Positions 1-10,295 of a stretch of DNA of 64,000 nt are shown here, piece after piece. Position numbers and translations under genes: made by a program. Position 1 is the first letter of the stretch. Each line of letters starts with the position of its first letter. Under the pieces are notes generated by a model. The model had not been told where the DNA came from, made no database searches, and saw nothing but the letters and a program-made list of their open reading frames with translations. Source of the DNA: Alkalihalobacterium alkalinitrilicum (lineage in GTDB: Bacteria > Bacillota > Bacilli > Bacillales > Bacillaceae_F); NCBI RefSeq assembly GCF_002019605.1, contig NZ_KV917368.1:2821517-2885516 (forward strand), given 5' to 3'.

Positions 1-131
1 GAACGGTCTCTTAAATCAATAAAAATAACTTGTCCTAAATCACGACGAGTTTGCACCCATCCTTTTAACTGTACTCTTTCACCAATTGTATTCTCTAATA
101 TTTGGCCACAGTGGTGTGTTCTCCCTATCAT
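1..131 (-). CDS. aspS: aspartate--tRNA ligase, N-terminal 43 codons (runs off the left edge)
   Basis: The minus strand reads from an ATG at 129-131 to the window edge. It gives the start of the OB-fold anticodon-binding domain of bacterial aspartyl-tRNA synthetase (begins [11 protein letters not shown], later [19 protein letters not shown]). The enzyme charges tRNA-Asp in the cytoplasm. The start lies 2 nt after the hisS stop, and its ribosome binding site (GGAGGAGTAAGA) is inside the end of hisS, so the two genes are cotranscribed and probably coupled in translation. Both lie under the T-box leader at 1490-1745. Only the N-terminus is visible. Confidence 0.93.
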   Translation of the reverse strand, partial: MIGRTHHCGQILENTIGERVQLKGWVQTRRDLGQVIFIDLRDR

Positions 132-133
132 TC

Positions 134-1411
134 TTACTCCTCCTTCAATGTATCTTGCATATATGTAATAAATTCATCAAGTGATACTTCTACTTGTTCG
201 CCTGTGCTCATTTTCTTCACATTTATTTTATTTGCTACTAATTCGTCTTCTCCTATAACAGCTGTATACTTTGCTTCGAGTCGATCAGCAGCTTTAAATT
301 GTGCCTTAACTTTTTTGTCTAAATAATCTTTTTCACAAGATAATCCAGCTCTGCGTAATTCAAATAAAAGACTAGCAGCTTTATCTTTCGCAGTGTCACC
401 TAACGCAACAATGTAACAATCAATCGATTGTTCAATTGGAATAACAATATTGGTGGCTTTTAACGCCATAAGCAAACGTTCAATGCTAAGAGCAAAACCA
501 ATACCAGGAGTTTCTGGACCTCCAATATTTTCGACGAGACCGTTGTAACGTCCACCACCACATAAAGTGGTAATTGCACCGAAACCTTCACCTTCAATCA
601 TGATCTCAAATGCAGTATGGTTGTAATAATCTAAACCTCGAACTAATGTCTGATCCACTACATATGAAATTCCCATTGTATCCAAGTGTTGTTTCACTTT
701 TTCAAAGTAAGAGACTGACTCTTCATTTAAATAATCTAGTATCGAAGGAGCCGTTGCCATTAATTCATGATCCCTATCTTTTTTACAGTCTAAAATTCGT
801 AATGGGTTTTTCTCGAGTCTTTGCTGACAGTCTGAACAAAACTCATTTATTCTTGGTTTAAAATGGTTAATTAATGCCTCGCGGTGAGCAATTCGGCTTT
901 CTGTGTCGCCAAGACTATTAATCACAAGCTTCAAGCCAGTTAGCCCTAATTCACGGTAGAATTCCATAGCAAGTGCCATGACTTCAGCATCAATCCCAGG
1001 GTCATTACTTCCTAACGCTTCAATCCCAAATTGCACAAATTGACGCATTCTTCCTGATTGTGGGCGCTCATAACGAAACATAGGTCCTATATAATACAAC
1101 TTTGTCGGTTGCCCTGGATTTCCATATAACTTATTTTCAACAAACGCTCGTGTTACCGATGCCGTTCCTTCTGGCCGTAGGGTAAGACTACGATCGCCAC
1201 GATCCGTAAACGTATACGTTTCTTTTTGAACGATATCTGTTGTGTCACCTACACCACGTTGAAAGAGTTCTGTATGTTCAAAAATCGGGGTTCTAATTTC
1301 TTTATAATTGTAGCGTCGGCAAATATCTTGTGCTTTTCTTTCAACAAATTGCCACAACTCAGAAGTTCCAGGCAAAATGTCTTGGGTTCCTCGTGGAATA
1401 TGTATACTCAT
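134..1411 (-). CDS. hisS: histidine--tRNA ligase
   Basis: Class II histidyl-tRNA synthetase of 425 residues, the usual length for Bacillus HisS; it charges tRNA-His. The N-terminus [15 protein letters not shown] is family-typical. Motif 2 is seen as [19 protein letters not shown] (about 107-125), the histidine-binding region as [13 protein letters not shown] (about 258-270), and motif 3 as [11 protein letters not shown] (about 305-315). The C-terminal anticodon-binding domain follows. First gene of the hisS-aspS operon, preceded by a T-box leader whose specifier codon reads His. Confidence 0.97.
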   Translation of the reverse strand: MSIHIPRGTQDILPGTSELWQFVERKAQDICRRYNYKEIRTPIFEHTELFQRGVGDTTDIVQKETYTFTDRGDRSLTLRPEGTASVTRAFVENKLYGNPGQPTKLYYIGPMFRYERPQSGRMRQFVQFGIEALGSNDPGIDAEVMALAMEFYRELGLTGLKLVINSLGDTESRIAHREALINHFKPRINEFCSDCQQRLEKNPLRILDCKKDRDHELMATAPSILDYLNEESVSYFEKVKQHLDTMGISYVVDQTLVRGLDYYNHTAFEIMIEGEGFGAITTLCGGGRYNGLVENIGGPETPGIGFALSIERLLMALKATNIVIPIEQSIDCYIVALGDTAKDKAASLLFELRRAGLSCEKDYLDKKVKAQFKAADRLEAKYTAVIGEDELVANKINVKKMSTGEQVEVSLDEFITYMQDTLKEE

Positions 1412-1489
1412 TATGATCCTCCTACAATAATCTCCATTCGAAAAAGGTTATCTTTTACGATCAACACCACTAATCATCTTATTGTACAA

Positions 1490-1745
1490 TAAAAAACCCC
1501 CACCCCTGATTAATAAATCAATCAGGGACGAGAGTTATACCCGTGGTGCCACCCTTATTGAAGCCTAAGCTTCCACTTTTAGCAGTTAACGCCTTGCTTA
1601 CGTTTTTTCCTACTAACAACAGTGTTTCAGAAAAAAACCTCCAGAGTGTTCATTCATTAAGATCCATGTAGAAATGCTCTCAGCCTCGACATTTCCTCTC
1701 TAAACATGTGCCACCTTAACTACTTTTCCCCATCAACGGTTATAC
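1490..1745 (-). promoter_or_regulatory. T-box leader of hisS-aspS with His (CAC) specifier
   Basis: Read on the minus strand, the leader contains the conserved T-box core AAGGGTGGCACCACGG (1541-1556). It is followed by a terminator hairpin (CCCTGATT arms at 1504-1511 and 1520-1527) and a T6 run (1491-1496). Upstream are stem I features (AGAGAGG, then GAGGCTGAGAG) and the specifier region TGAACACTCTGG, in which CAC (1646-1648) reads as the His codon. By the known mechanism uncharged tRNA-His pairs with CAC and the T-box, stabilising the antiterminator. No GAC or GAT codon overlaps the specifier, so aspS seems to follow tRNA-His charging. The left boundary at 1745 is approximate. Confidence 0.9.
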
Positions 1746-1802
1746 GATCTTGCATTTGTTTTTTATCTTACGAATGTTTAATTAATATGTCAACTACTTG
1801 TT

Positions 1803-1979
1803 TCAATTTCGTCCAAGCTTCTTCTTTAATTGTTTCACTTCTCTTAAAGACAATCCGAATTCATCTGCTAATTCCATACTTGTGCTGCTATTTTCTTTCT
1901 CGACAAAATCATGAAAATTAACATGAAAAAGTTGGTGCTCATTTTTTCCGCTGCCTTCTTGCTTCATACTTGTGCGCAT
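1803..1979 (-). CDS. small helix-turn-helix protein, unknown role
   Basis: A 58-residue protein. I place the start at the ATG at 1977-1979 because GGGAAGGAAG precedes it at good spacing; an upstream TTG at 2006 lacks a site. The C-terminal half (SMELADEFGLSLREVKQLKKKL) looks like the helix-turn-helix of a sigma-factor-like or Fis-like DNA-binding protein; the N-terminal half is polar. It lies between dtd and the hisS leader, a place where Bacillus genomes carry short variable genes. I do not know its function. Confidence 0.6.
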   Translation of the reverse strand: MRTSMKQEGSGKNEHQLFHVNFHDFVEKENSSTSMELADEFGLSLREVKQLKKKLGRN

Positions 1980-2062
1980 AGAATCTTCCTTCCCTAGTAG
2001 CATCAAGAACTAGCATAACCAAAAATCACCTAATTCTTTCAGTTAAGGGGGAAAAAACTATG

Positions 2063-2509
2063 TTAATTTTGTTTACTATCAAGGATTAATGTCACGGGAC
2101 CATAATTAATGAGCTGTACATCCATCATCGCTCCAAAAATCCCAGTTTCAACTTGCACACCTTTTTGACGCAATTGTTCATTAAAGGTTTCGTATAACGG
2201 TTCAGCAATATCGGGTTTCGCTGCCCCCATAAAGTTGGGCCTGCGTCCTTTACGGCAGTCTCCATAAAGTGTGAATTGAGAAATTGATAAAATTTGCCCG
2301 CCGACATCTAATAACGAAAGGTTTAATTTATCTTCTTCATCTTCAAAAATACGGAGGTTAACAATTTTATCACTTAAATACTTTACATCTTCAATCGTAT
2401 CTTCATGAGTAATTCCAACAAGAAGCATCAAGCCAGAATTAATTTTTCCGACAACCTCTTCATTCACTTTTACTGATGCTTCACTTACCCTTTGTAAAAC
2501 AACTTTCAT
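2063..2509 (-). CDS. dtd: D-aminoacyl-tRNA deacylase
   Basis: 148 residues, the normal length for bacterial DTD. It hydrolyses D-amino acids (and glycine mischarged on tRNA-Ala) from tRNA. Both family signatures are visible: [17 protein letters not shown] (about 77-93), which carries the active-site segment, and the Gly-cisPro motif [10 protein letters not shown] (about 135-144). It follows relA with a gap of about 70 bp, as in B. subtilis, and is probably in the same transcription unit. Confidence 0.95.
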   Translation of the reverse strand: MKVVLQRVSEASVKVNEEVVGKINSGLMLLVGITHEDTIEDVKYLSDKIVNLRIFEDEEDKLNLSLLDVGGQILSISQFTLYGDCRKGRRPNFMGAAKPDIAEPLYETFNEQLRQKGVQVETGIFGAMMDVQLINYGPVTLILDSKQN

Positions 2510-2577
2510 GTCCTACTCAAACTCCATTCTTTTTCCATTCGATACACTCTCAATCAGTCGAGAATGTAAGTTTAACC

Positions 2578-4764
2578 TTAATGCATAATTCTGCGTACAG
2601 AATAGATATGAGGCAATTGCTTAATTTTTTCTACTACTTTATGCAAATGATCGATATTCTGAATTAATATCGTCATATGAATCGTTGCAACCTTATTCCG
2701 GTGGTCGGAACGACCCGACACTGCATTTATTGTCGTTCTGGATTCAGTAACTGCGTGGAGCACTTGATTCAATAAGCCATTTCGGTCAAATCCAGTAATT
2801 TCGATATCGACGTGATAACTTTTATGTTCTAGATGACTCGCTTCCCATTCAACCTGCAATAAGCGTGTCTTCGCTTCTTCCGTTAACACATTTGGACAGT
2901 CTGTACGGTGAATTGAAACACCACGCCCTTTGGTGATATAACCAATAATGTCATCACCAGGAACAGGACTACAGCATTTTGATAACCTGATTAATAAATT
3001 ATCTACACCTTTTACCGTAACACCTGTACTCGTCTTTTTCTTCGGTGCTAATGTTTGGATTTCTGCTACTGCTTGAGCAAGCGATTGCTCTTCTTGCTCT
3101 TGACCAGTATCTTTTCTAAATTTTTCAGCTAAACGGTTTACAATTTGCTTAGGACTCATGCCACCATAACCAACAGCGGCAAACATATCTTCTTCACCCG
3201 CAAAGCTAAACTTATGGGCCACTTCATCGAGATTTTCAGGCGTGATAACCTCTTTTGGATCTAAATCAAGGGCCTTCACTTCTTTTTCTATCACTTCTCT
3301 ACCTTTAACTACATTTTCTTCTCGACGCTCTTTCTTAAACCACTGGCGTATTTTATTTTTGGCGTGAGAACTTTGTGTTATTTTAATCCAATCTTGACTA
3401 GGACCATACGAATGCTTCGAAGTCATAATTTCAATGATATCGCCTGTTTTAAGTTGATGATCTAGAGTTACCATCTTTCCATTCACTTTTGCCCCAATAC
3501 AGCGATTGCCGATTTCAGAATGAATGCGATAAGCAAAATCTAATGGGACAGATCCCCTTGGAAGCTCGATGACATCTCCTTTTGGCGTGAAAACAAATAC
3601 CATATCAGAAAACAAGTCGATTTTTAGTGATTCCATAAATTCTTGAGCATCGTGTGAATCATTTTGGAACTCAATAATTTCCCGGAACCATGTCAATTTG
3701 GTTTCCATTGATTCACCGTCATTAGAAACACTTTTACCTTCTTTATATGCCCAGTGAGCCGCGACCCCAAATTCCGCAATACGATGCATTTCTTCAGATC
3801 GGATTTGAACTTCTAGCGGATCACCCGTTGGGCCAAGAACAGTCGTATGAAGAGATTGATACATGTTTGCTTTTGGCATCGCAATATAATCTTTAAAACG
3901 ACCAGGCATAGGCTTCCAGCACGTATGAATAACACCAAGAACTGCATAGCAATCTTTAATATTCTTTACGATGATCCGAACAGCTAATAAATCATAAATT
4001 TCATTAAACTGTTTATTTTGCAAGGCCATCTTTCGATAGATACTGTAAATATGCTTCGGTCTTCCAGAAATATCAGCCACAACATGAATATCGTTTAAGT
4101 TCGATCGAATTCTCTTAACAACCTCATCAATATATTGCTCTCTCTCTGCACGTTTCTTCTTCATTAGATTAACGATTCGATAGTATTGCTGAGGATCTAA
4201 ATAACGAAGAGCTGTATCTTCTAATTCCCATTTAATTGTTGAAATCCCTAGACGATGAGCCAACGGAGCAAATATTTCCAATGTTTCATTTGAAATTCGG
4301 CGCTGTTTTTCTGGAGGCAGATGTTTCAGAGTTCGCATATTATGAAGACGGTCTGCAAGTTTAATTAAGATAACACGAATATCTTTCGCCATCGCCACAA
4401 ACATTTTCCGATGGTTCTCTGCCTGTTGTTCTTCTTTGGACTTATACTTAATTTTCCCTAGTTTTGTGACTCCGTCAACGAGCATCGCTACTTCACTATT
4501 AAAAGCCTCTTTCAGCTCTTCAAGTGTCACATCTGTATCTTCTACCACATCGTGAAGAAACGCAGCTGCAATCGTATCTGGGTCCATTCCTAATTCAACA
4601 AGTATGCCCGCAACTTGAATCGGATGGTGAATATATGGTTCACCAGATTTTCGATACTGCTGACTATGTGCCTCTTCAGCATATGCATATGCTTTTTTTA
4701 TAAACGCCATATCTTTTTCTGAGAGATAGCGCTCTGCTTTTTCAAATAATTGATCTATCGTCAT
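2578..4764 (-). CDS. relA: bifunctional (p)ppGpp synthetase/hydrolase
   Basis: 728 residues, full-length Rel of the RSH family. It makes (p)ppGpp from ATP and GTP/GDP on starved ribosomes and degrades it otherwise. Domains in order: HD hydrolase (about 25-180, His-Asp pair at 71-72 in HDVVEDT), synthetase (about 220-340), TGS (about 390-455, [15 protein letters not shown]), helical and zinc-finger-like region ([10 protein letters not shown]), and a C-terminal ACT/RRM domain. The intact HD residues argue for a bifunctional enzyme. The start ATG has AAAGGTGATTCC upstream. Neighbours apt and recJ follow the Bacillus order. Confidence 0.97.
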   Translation of the reverse strand: MTIDQLFEKAERYLSEKDMAFIKKAYAYAEEAHSQQYRKSGEPYIHHPIQVAGILVELGMDPDTIAAAFLHDVVEDTDVTLEELKEAFNSEVAMLVDGVTKLGKIKYKSKEEQQAENHRKMFVAMAKDIRVILIKLADRLHNMRTLKHLPPEKQRRISNETLEIFAPLAHRLGISTIKWELEDTALRYLDPQQYYRIVNLMKKKRAEREQYIDEVVKRIRSNLNDIHVVADISGRPKHIYSIYRKMALQNKQFNEIYDLLAVRIIVKNIKDCYAVLGVIHTCWKPMPGRFKDYIAMPKANMYQSLHTTVLGPTGDPLEVQIRSEEMHRIAEFGVAAHWAYKEGKSVSNDGESMETKLTWFREIIEFQNDSHDAQEFMESLKIDLFSDMVFVFTPKGDVIELPRGSVPLDFAYRIHSEIGNRCIGAKVNGKMVTLDHQLKTGDIIEIMTSKHSYGPSQDWIKITQSSHAKNKIRQWFKKERREENVVKGREVIEKEVKALDLDPKEVITPENLDEVAHKFSFAGEEDMFAAVGYGGMSPKQIVNRLAEKFRKDTGQEQEEQSLAQAVAEIQTLAPKKKTSTGVTVKGVDNLLIRLSKCCSPVPGDDIIGYITKGRGVSIHRTDCPNVLTEEAKTRLLQVEWEASHLEHKSYHVDIEITGFDRNGLLNQVLHAVTESRTTINAVSGRSDHRNKVATIHMTILIQNIDHLHKVVEKIKQLPHIYSVRRIMH

Positions 4765-4992
4765 GGAATCACCTTTTTATCCCTACATAATTGGTCCCAT
4801 TTTTTCTATATTTCTTTATATTATCATTAAGTCGTCTCAATGTGTAAAGAATTATTACGAAAAATGTCGAACTCAATTCCTATTTTTGACGATTACACAA
4901 GGAATTAGCCGTTAGAAACGTTGATTTATCGACAAGACTAGAGAGAATCGCTTATCTTTCTTTCACTTCAAATTTTCTATAGATTATAAACT

Positions 4993-5029
4993 AAAGAGAA
5001 GATACTCTATTAATGAGTACCTTCTCTTT
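4993..5029 (-). terminator. terminator after apt
   Basis: Inverted repeat of 15-bp arms (about AAAGAGAAG-GTACTC against GAGTATCTTCTCTTT) starting 8 bp after the apt stop. The T-run is weak on the minus strand and somewhat better on the plus strand. The remaining gap up to relA (4765-4992) is AT-rich and shows no gene or obvious structure. Confidence 0.65.
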
Positions 5030-5036
5030 TTATGAA

Positions 5037-5549
5037 TTAATATTGTGTTAATGTAAACACATCATAGTTCTTTAGTTTGTCTCTTCCATCTAAATACGTT
5101 AGTTCAATTAGAAAAGCAATTCCAACAACTTCTCCTCCTAATTGCTCCACCATATTTATAGTAGCTTCAATTGTTCCTCCAGTTGCCAGAAGGTCATCTG
5201 CGATGACGACACGTTGTCCTTTTTGAATTGAATCTTTATGGATCGTTAAACTATCTTTTCCATATTCTAAACCATAGTCAACAGAAATAACTTCACGGGG
5301 AAGCTTTCCTTTTTTTCGTACAGGGACAAAGCCTTTCTCTAAGGCAAATGCAATCGGACAACCAACCACGAAACCTCGTGCTTCTGGTCCAACAATAACG
5401 TCTGCATTTTTTTTGTTTGCGTAATTTGATAGTTCTTCAATTGCTTTTTTATATACTTCTCCATCTTGCATTAATGTTGTAATGTCTTTAAAACGAATTC
5501 CTTCTTTTGGATAATCTTCTACGATCGTAATATACTTTTTGAAATCCAT
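5037..5549 (-). CDS. apt: adenine phosphoribosyltransferase
   Basis: 170 residues, as in B. subtilis Apt. It converts adenine and PRPP to AMP in purine salvage. The PRPP-binding loop is seen as [16 protein letters not shown] (about 119-134), and the N-terminal [11 protein letters not shown]-like segment as [15 protein letters not shown]. It begins 3 nt after the recJ stop and so is the second gene of a recJ-apt unit, followed by a terminator hairpin. Confidence 0.97.
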   Translation of the reverse strand: MDFKKYITIVEDYPKEGIRFKDITTLMQDGEVYKKAIEELSNYANKKNADVIVGPEARGFVVGCPIAFALEKGFVPVRKKGKLPREVISVDYGLEYGKDSLTIHKDSIQKGQRVVIADDLLATGGTIEATINMVEQLGGEVVGIAFLIELTYLDGRDKLKNYDVFTLTQY

Positions 5550-5552
5550 CTG

Positions 5553-7904
5553 TTATACCGACTCCTTAACTTTTCTTGCCTGTTCTATCACTTGATCGAA
5601 CCAGAGCTTCAATTCGTAATAAGACGAATATAGAAACTGTTGCTCTAGCTTTGACTGTTCTGTCATTCGTTGATACGTTTCAGATTCGTCGAGTCCTTTT
5701 TTTGAAGGGGTAGGATGCAGGCTAATAATACCATTGTTTATTGTAACAAAATCTAATTCAAAAAACACCTTTGTCATAAAATCGACTGTGTTTTTGGACC
5801 AGCCTTTATGTGTCGCTAATTGTTGGCCGTACTTTTTAATATCAAATGCACCTTTTTTCGTTAGAAATGCATAATACCATTTAAAATGTTCTCTTTTCGG
5901 AAGCGTGGTGAAAAAATTCGAATCTTCTTGATAAAAAACAGAATAAATTCGCTCGGGAGTTCCTTCTTTCATTGAAAGTAATTCTTGTAATTGCTTAACG
6001 GAATTCGGTAAATCCAATAAAATAATATATTTACCCTCTAAATCGACAAGATCAAAAGAATGAACACATATTTCATCTTTTATCGTTTCTAATCCTAGCT
6101 TGTCCACTGTAGAACGTTGAAATGCAATTAATGTCCGTTTTTGTAATGGTAAGGATTGAATATTATCGAGTAGTTTCTTTGCATTTCGCCAGTCAAACAA
6201 TTGCCATTCATTCACTTGAATATCCTCAAGAAAAATTTGTGGCTTACAATGACCGTTCCATTCATTCACCGAAATTGTACCTACAGCTGAAATTTTCGCT
6301 GCTTGGTTAATTTCGGGATGAAGGTAACCAAGTTGAAAGCCAATTCCATCTAATGTCGTTCCTTCGTGTTCAAAAAGGACCTTTAAATGATTTTCATCTG
6401 TTCCTATTCGACGAATTTGTGCGATGTTTACCTCTTCAATCATGACCTTAGGTACAGGATTACTTACACCGTATGGAGCGAGTTCTTCTAATTGATTAAT
6501 AACGTCTAACGAAATTTCATCTAAAGTGGCTACGAGATCAACGTTTGTTATTGGTATAAAATCTTCTTCTGTCAGTAGTCGATCCGCTTGAGAATTTAAT
6601 CTATTTCTTAACTCCTCGACATGTTCAATTTGCATAGTGAGACCTGCAGCCATTGGATGGCCACCAAAATGCGGTAAGATATCTCTACTTTCTGAGAGAT
6701 TTACAAACATATCAAATCCTTCAATACTTCTAGCTGAGCCTTTGGCAACTCCTTTTTCTCGATCAAGACTCAGAACGATTGTTGGCCGATAAAATTTTTC
6801 AACTAACCTTGAAGCTACGATCCCAATAACTCCAGGATTCCAACCTTCTTTTCCAACGATCAATACTCGGTTATCCGATGGTGGAAATTGCGTTTCTACT
6901 TGGGCAATCGCTTCTTTAGCCATTTCATCGACAATTGCTTTTCTTTCTTTATTTAACTGGTCTATTTCTTCGGCAATTTCTTTACCCACCATTTCATCAT
7001 CGGTCGTTAATAACTCAACAGCTGGATCCGCTGAGTCTAGACGTCCTGCAGCATTAATTCGAGGTCCAATAGCAAACCCAACATGTTCGGCATTGACAGT
7101 CTGACCATCAATCCCAGCGATTTTCTTAATCGCTCTTAACCCTGGTTTTGTTGTTCGCTGTAAGGCTTCAATTCCTTTTTTCGCAAGAAGACGATTTTCA
7201 TCAACTAAAGGTACAAGGTCAGCAATTGTTCCGATCGCGACAATATCTAATAAATGAGAGGGTACTTCTTCAAGTAATGCATGCGCTAATTTAAATGCAA
7301 CCCCAACTCCTGCTAATCCTTTAAATGGATAGGTACATCCAGGTTTTTTAGGATTTACAATCGCATAAGCATCTGGTAAATGAGGAGGAGCCTCATGATG
7401 ATCGGTAATAATTAAGTCAATCCCAATTTCTTTAGCAACCTCAGCTTCATGAACAGCTGATATTCCTGTATCGACGGTAACGATTAAATCATACCCGTCT
7501 ACCTTTGCTTGGCGAAATGCAGCCTCATTTGGGCCATACCCTTCAGTAAACCGGTTCGGTATATAATAGTTAAAGTTTGCTCCTAGTTCTTTCATTAAGT
7601 AGATCATTACGGATGTGCTACTTACTCCATCTGCATCATAGTCCCCGTAAATTAAGATTTTTTCGTTTTTTACAATGGCTTCCTTAATTCGATCAACCGC
7701 TTCTTTCATACCATCTAATAAGAATGGATCATAAAACGATACTTCTTCTTTATATAAAAAACGTGTGGCAGCTTGAACAGTATCAATTCCTCGAAGAACG
7801 AGGAGCTTTGCAACAATTGGTGATAAATTTAACTCTTCCATTAATAGATTTACTTTATCTTGTTCTAGCTGTGCTAACTTCCATCGTTTATTTGATTTAA
7901 GCAT
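5553..7904 (-). CDS. recJ: single-stranded-DNA-specific exonuclease RecJ
   Basis: 783 residues from the ATG at 7902-7904, chosen because AAGGGGTG lies 6 nt upstream; a GTG nine bases earlier is too close to that site. RecJ degrades ssDNA 5' to 3' in recombination and mismatch repair. DHH-family motifs are present: YGDYDADGVSS (about 80-90), TVDTG (about 156), ITDHHE (about 178), then the DHHA1 glycine motif FGGHPMAAG (about 403). The long C-terminal extension is usual for Bacillus RecJ. A consensus-like promoter lies directly upstream. Confidence 0.95.
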   Translation of the reverse strand: MLKSNKRWKLAQLEQDKVNLLMEELNLSPIVAKLLVLRGIDTVQAATRFLYKEEVSFYDPFLLDGMKEAVDRIKEAIVKNEKILIYGDYDADGVSSTSVMIYLMKELGANFNYYIPNRFTEGYGPNEAAFRQAKVDGYDLIVTVDTGISAVHEAEVAKEIGIDLIITDHHEAPPHLPDAYAIVNPKKPGCTYPFKGLAGVGVAFKLAHALLEEVPSHLLDIVAIGTIADLVPLVDENRLLAKKGIEALQRTTKPGLRAIKKIAGIDGQTVNAEHVGFAIGPRINAAGRLDSADPAVELLTTDDEMVGKEIAEEIDQLNKERKAIVDEMAKEAIAQVETQFPPSDNRVLIVGKEGWNPGVIGIVASRLVEKFYRPTIVLSLDREKGVAKGSARSIEGFDMFVNLSESRDILPHFGGHPMAAGLTMQIEHVEELRNRLNSQADRLLTEEDFIPITNVDLVATLDEISLDVINQLEELAPYGVSNPVPKVMIEEVNIAQIRRIGTDENHLKVLFEHEGTTLDGIGFQLGYLHPEINQAAKISAVGTISVNEWNGHCKPQIFLEDIQVNEWQLFDWRNAKKLLDNIQSLPLQKRTLIAFQRSTVDKLGLETIKDEICVHSFDLVDLEGKYIILLDLPNSVKQLQELLSMKEGTPERIYSVFYQEDSNFFTTLPKREHFKWYYAFLTKKGAFDIKKYGQQLATHKGWSKNTVDFMTKVFFELDFVTINNGIISLHPTPSKKGLDESETYQRMTEQSKLEQQFLYSSYYELKLWFDQVIEQARKVKESV

Positions 7905-7927
7905 AAAAAACACCCCTTGACCTACTT

Positions 7928-7956
7928 ATTATACAAGAGGGGTCATAGAGGGGCAA
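7928..7956 (-). promoter_or_regulatory. predicted sigma-A promoter for recJ-apt
   Basis: On the minus strand a -35 TTGCCC (7951-7956) is followed by exactly 17 nt and a perfect -10 TATAAT (7928-7933). Transcription from here would start about 15-20 nt before the recJ ATG, giving a very short leader. It lies in the gap between the LapA-domain gene and recJ. Confidence 0.7.
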
Positions 7957-7991
7957 TGAATAAGAATATGGTAGTTTTCTTTTTATTACTA

Positions 7992-8324
7992 CTACTTTTC
8001 CTTTCCTTGTGATGGCTTGGAGGTTTCTTTCTTTTCATTCTTTTCCAGTAATTCTTTATCTTTTGTTACTGTTGATCTGTCTTTCTGTGATTTCTCTTGT
8101 TTTAGACGTTTAATTTCCTGTTGTAACTGATAAACTCTGACCATACCTACTGCGCCAACTATAATTCCGCCCATTAATACCGAACCAATAATGACTAAAA
8201 TCAACGGCCATTCCGCCGTGCCGAATAAATAATTGACCCGCACAGCATCTACGTTGATAACCGCAAAGATAGCAATAACAAGAGCAGCTATAATGCCTAA
8301 AATTAATCCCCATTGCCCTCGCAC
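7992..8324 (-). CDS. LapA-domain (DUF1049) membrane protein
   Basis: 110 residues beginning at a GTG with AGGAGGTG seven nt upstream. Two hydrophobic segments (about 5-25 and 41-63) enclose a short outward loop, then a charged cytoplasmic coiled-coil-like tail rich in Lys, Glu and Gln. This is the architecture of the LapA/DUF1049 family, named from an E. coli envelope protein; its role in Gram-positives is not established. B. subtilis has a similar gene (yrvD) beside recJ. It starts 14 nt after the cation-efflux gene ends. Confidence 0.8.
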   Translation of the reverse strand: MRGQWGLILGIIAALVIAIFAVINVDAVRVNYLFGTAEWPLILVIIGSVLMGGIIVGAVGMVRVYQLQQEIKRLKQEKSQKDRSTVTKDKELLEKNEKKETSKPSQGKEK

Positions 8325-8338
8325 CTACGGACACCTCC

Positions 8339-9232
8339 TCACTTTTTTTCATATGGGTTAATATGTACCAATACATCGTGAACATGGTCGATTTCAATGA
8401 GCTTCCTCTTTACAGCTTTGCCGATCGCATGCCCGTCTTTCACCGATATTTCAGGGTTAACGGCAATCTTTAAATCAATGATAACATAGTGACCGTGTTC
8501 TCTTGCTAGAAATTCATCAACATTTAATACGCCTTCGACCGATGCAACTGCCTCTTTCATCTCAACAGTATCTTCATCATGAAGGACATGATCTAGTGTA
8601 TTATGAATCGATTGACTCCCTAACTTCCATGCCATCTTTACAATTAATATTGAAACAAATAACCCTGCCACCGGGTCGCCATATACGAGCCATGGAATAC
8701 CAATTGCCCCTCCTAATATAGACCCACCAATCCCAAGCAAAGCTGCAATTGAAGAAAAAACGTCAGAACGGTGATGCCACGCATCTGTCATTAACGCTTC
8801 ACTTCTATACTTTTTACCCAAATGATACTTATATCGAAACATGATTTCCTTCACAATGATCGAAAAAATAACAGCATATATAGCTATCACCTTTGGAACA
8901 ACTACCGGCTCAAAAAAAGCCTTAAAGGCATCAATAGCAATTTCAACCCCTACAAGCAAAAGAAGTACTGCCACAATAATGGCCGCAATCGATTCTGCTT
9001 TTCCATGTCCGTATGGGTGGTCGCGGTCAGGGGGCATTTTAGCAGCCCTAACCCCAATCAATACTGCGACAGAACCTACGACATCAGAAGCAGAGTGAAC
9101 AGCATCTGCAATTAAAGCACGGCTGTTTGCGATAAAACCGATAACACCTTTAAGAACGGCTAACACGATATTGCCGATAATTCCAACCCATGCGCCCATC
9201 TTAACCTTTTGATAGCGAATATCTTCATCCAT
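8339..9232 (-). CDS. cation diffusion facilitator family metal efflux protein
   Basis: 297 residues. Six transmembrane segments in the first 210 residues are followed by a cytoplasmic ZT-dimer domain. Metal-site residues are visible in TM2 (DAVHSASD) and TM5 (DAWHHRSD), with the family marker PPDRDHPYGHGKAE between TM2 and TM3. Such carriers exchange Zn, Fe, Mn or Co for protons to relieve metal excess; the D/H composition resembles FieF-type proteins, but I cannot fix the metal. GGAGAAGGTG precedes the ATG. It is likely cotranscribed with the LapA-domain gene. Confidence 0.9.
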   Translation of the reverse strand: MDEDIRYQKVKMGAWVGIIGNIVLAVLKGVIGFIANSRALIADAVHSASDVVGSVAVLIGVRAAKMPPDRDHPYGHGKAESIAAIIVAVLLLLVGVEIAIDAFKAFFEPVVVPKVIAIYAVIFSIIVKEIMFRYKYHLGKKYRSEALMTDAWHHRSDVFSSIAALLGIGGSILGGAIGIPWLVYGDPVAGLFVSILIVKMAWKLGSQSIHNTLDHVLHDEDTVEMKEAVASVEGVLNVDEFLAREHGHYVIIDLKIAVNPEISVKDGHAIGKAVKRKLIEIDHVHDVLVHINPYEKK

Positions 9233-9327
9233 ACTTTCACCTTCTCCTATATCGTATTAGCATCCAATAATACTTAGAACTTCCTAGTGATTGCAAAAAA
9301 TGCACATAAGTAAATTATACCAACAAA

Positions 9328-9353
9328 AAGGCCATGGTATGCACCATGACCTT
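9328..9353 (-). terminator. terminator after secF
   Basis: Hairpin with arms AAGGTCATGG and CCATGGCCTT, followed by T-rich sequence on the minus strand, starting 7 bp after the secF stop. Confidence 0.8.
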
Positions 9354-9359
9354 ATGTAT

Positions 9360-10295
9360 TTAAACTTCATCTGCTTTCGGCTGACTTTTGAATTTTTTTC
9401 GTTCTAGTTGTTTAGTTTTCCATACAAGCCATAACTGGGCCGCTAAGAAAATTGAAGAGTAAGTTCCTGCGACTAATCCAACAACTAAAGCAAATGCAAA
9501 GGAACGAATGGCTTCACCACCAAATATAAAAATAGCAGCAGCTGCTAAAACAACCGTCATTACTGTATTGATTGATCTCGCTAACGTTTGCGTTAAACTG
9601 ACATTCACGATATGCGCGAGATCATCGTATGATTTTATACGTTTCGCATTTTTCATGTTTTCACGAATTCGGTCAAAGGTAACGATCGTATCATTGATGG
9701 AATAACCGACTATTGTTAGGACTGCCGCAATAAATGGAACGTTAACTTCGAACTGTACGACACTAAATACCGCGATAATAAAGAATGCATCATGAAATAG
9801 CGCAACAACAGCCGCGACACCATATAACCATTCGAAACGGATCGCAACGTAAATAACAATTCCAATCGATGCAATAAATACTGAGATTAAAGCATTTCGT
9901 GCCAATTCTTCACCAACCATTGGCGAAACGGTACTTACATTTGGTTCTGCTCCATACTTTTCGTTGAAAAATATTTGAATTTCAGCAATTTCATTGGCGT
10001 CAAGTACCCCGATGAAACGTGCATGAACGAGATCATTTTGCTCTCCAGCCATCGTAATATCATCAGGTGTATATCCCTCTCCAATACTAGCAAAATCAGC
10101 AAGAATTTGTTCTGGTGTTACTGTTTCATTTGTGGACACTTCAACTCTTGAGCCACTTTCAAAATCAATTCCAAGGTTAAGACCAACTGTTGAAAGTAAG
10201 ATTACCCCGATGAGAGCCGCGACCAAAGAAAAGATGAAAAACTTCTTACGGTGCTTTACAAAGTCAATCGTTCGGTCATGGAAATTAAAGCTCAC
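9360..10295 (-). CDS. secF: protein translocase subunit SecF
   Basis: About 311 residues. I prefer the GTG at 10293-10295 (AAAGGAG about 10 nt upstream); a GTG at 10304 is immediately after that site. It has six transmembrane segments with a large extracytoplasmic loop after TM1, and family motifs FDFESGSRVE (GIDFESGS) and DTIVTFDRIREN. With SecD it uses the proton-motive force to assist late steps of Sec export. The gene overlaps the end of secD by 11 nt, indicating coupled translation. In B. subtilis the two proteins are fused; here they are separate. Confidence 0.94.
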   Translation of the reverse strand: MSFNFHDRTIDFVKHRKKFFIFSLVAALIGVILLSTVGLNLGIDFESGSRVEVSTNETVTPEQILADFASIGEGYTPDDITMAGEQNDLVHARFIGVLDANEIAEIQIFFNEKYGAEPNVSTVSPMVGEELARNALISVFIASIGIVIYVAIRFEWLYGVAAVVALFHDAFFIIAVFSVVQFEVNVPFIAAVLTIVGYSINDTIVTFDRIRENMKNAKRIKSYDDLAHIVNVSLTQTLARSINTVMTVVLAAAAIFIFGGEAIRSFAFALVVGLVAGTYSSIFLAAQLWLVWKTKQLERKKFKSQPKADEV

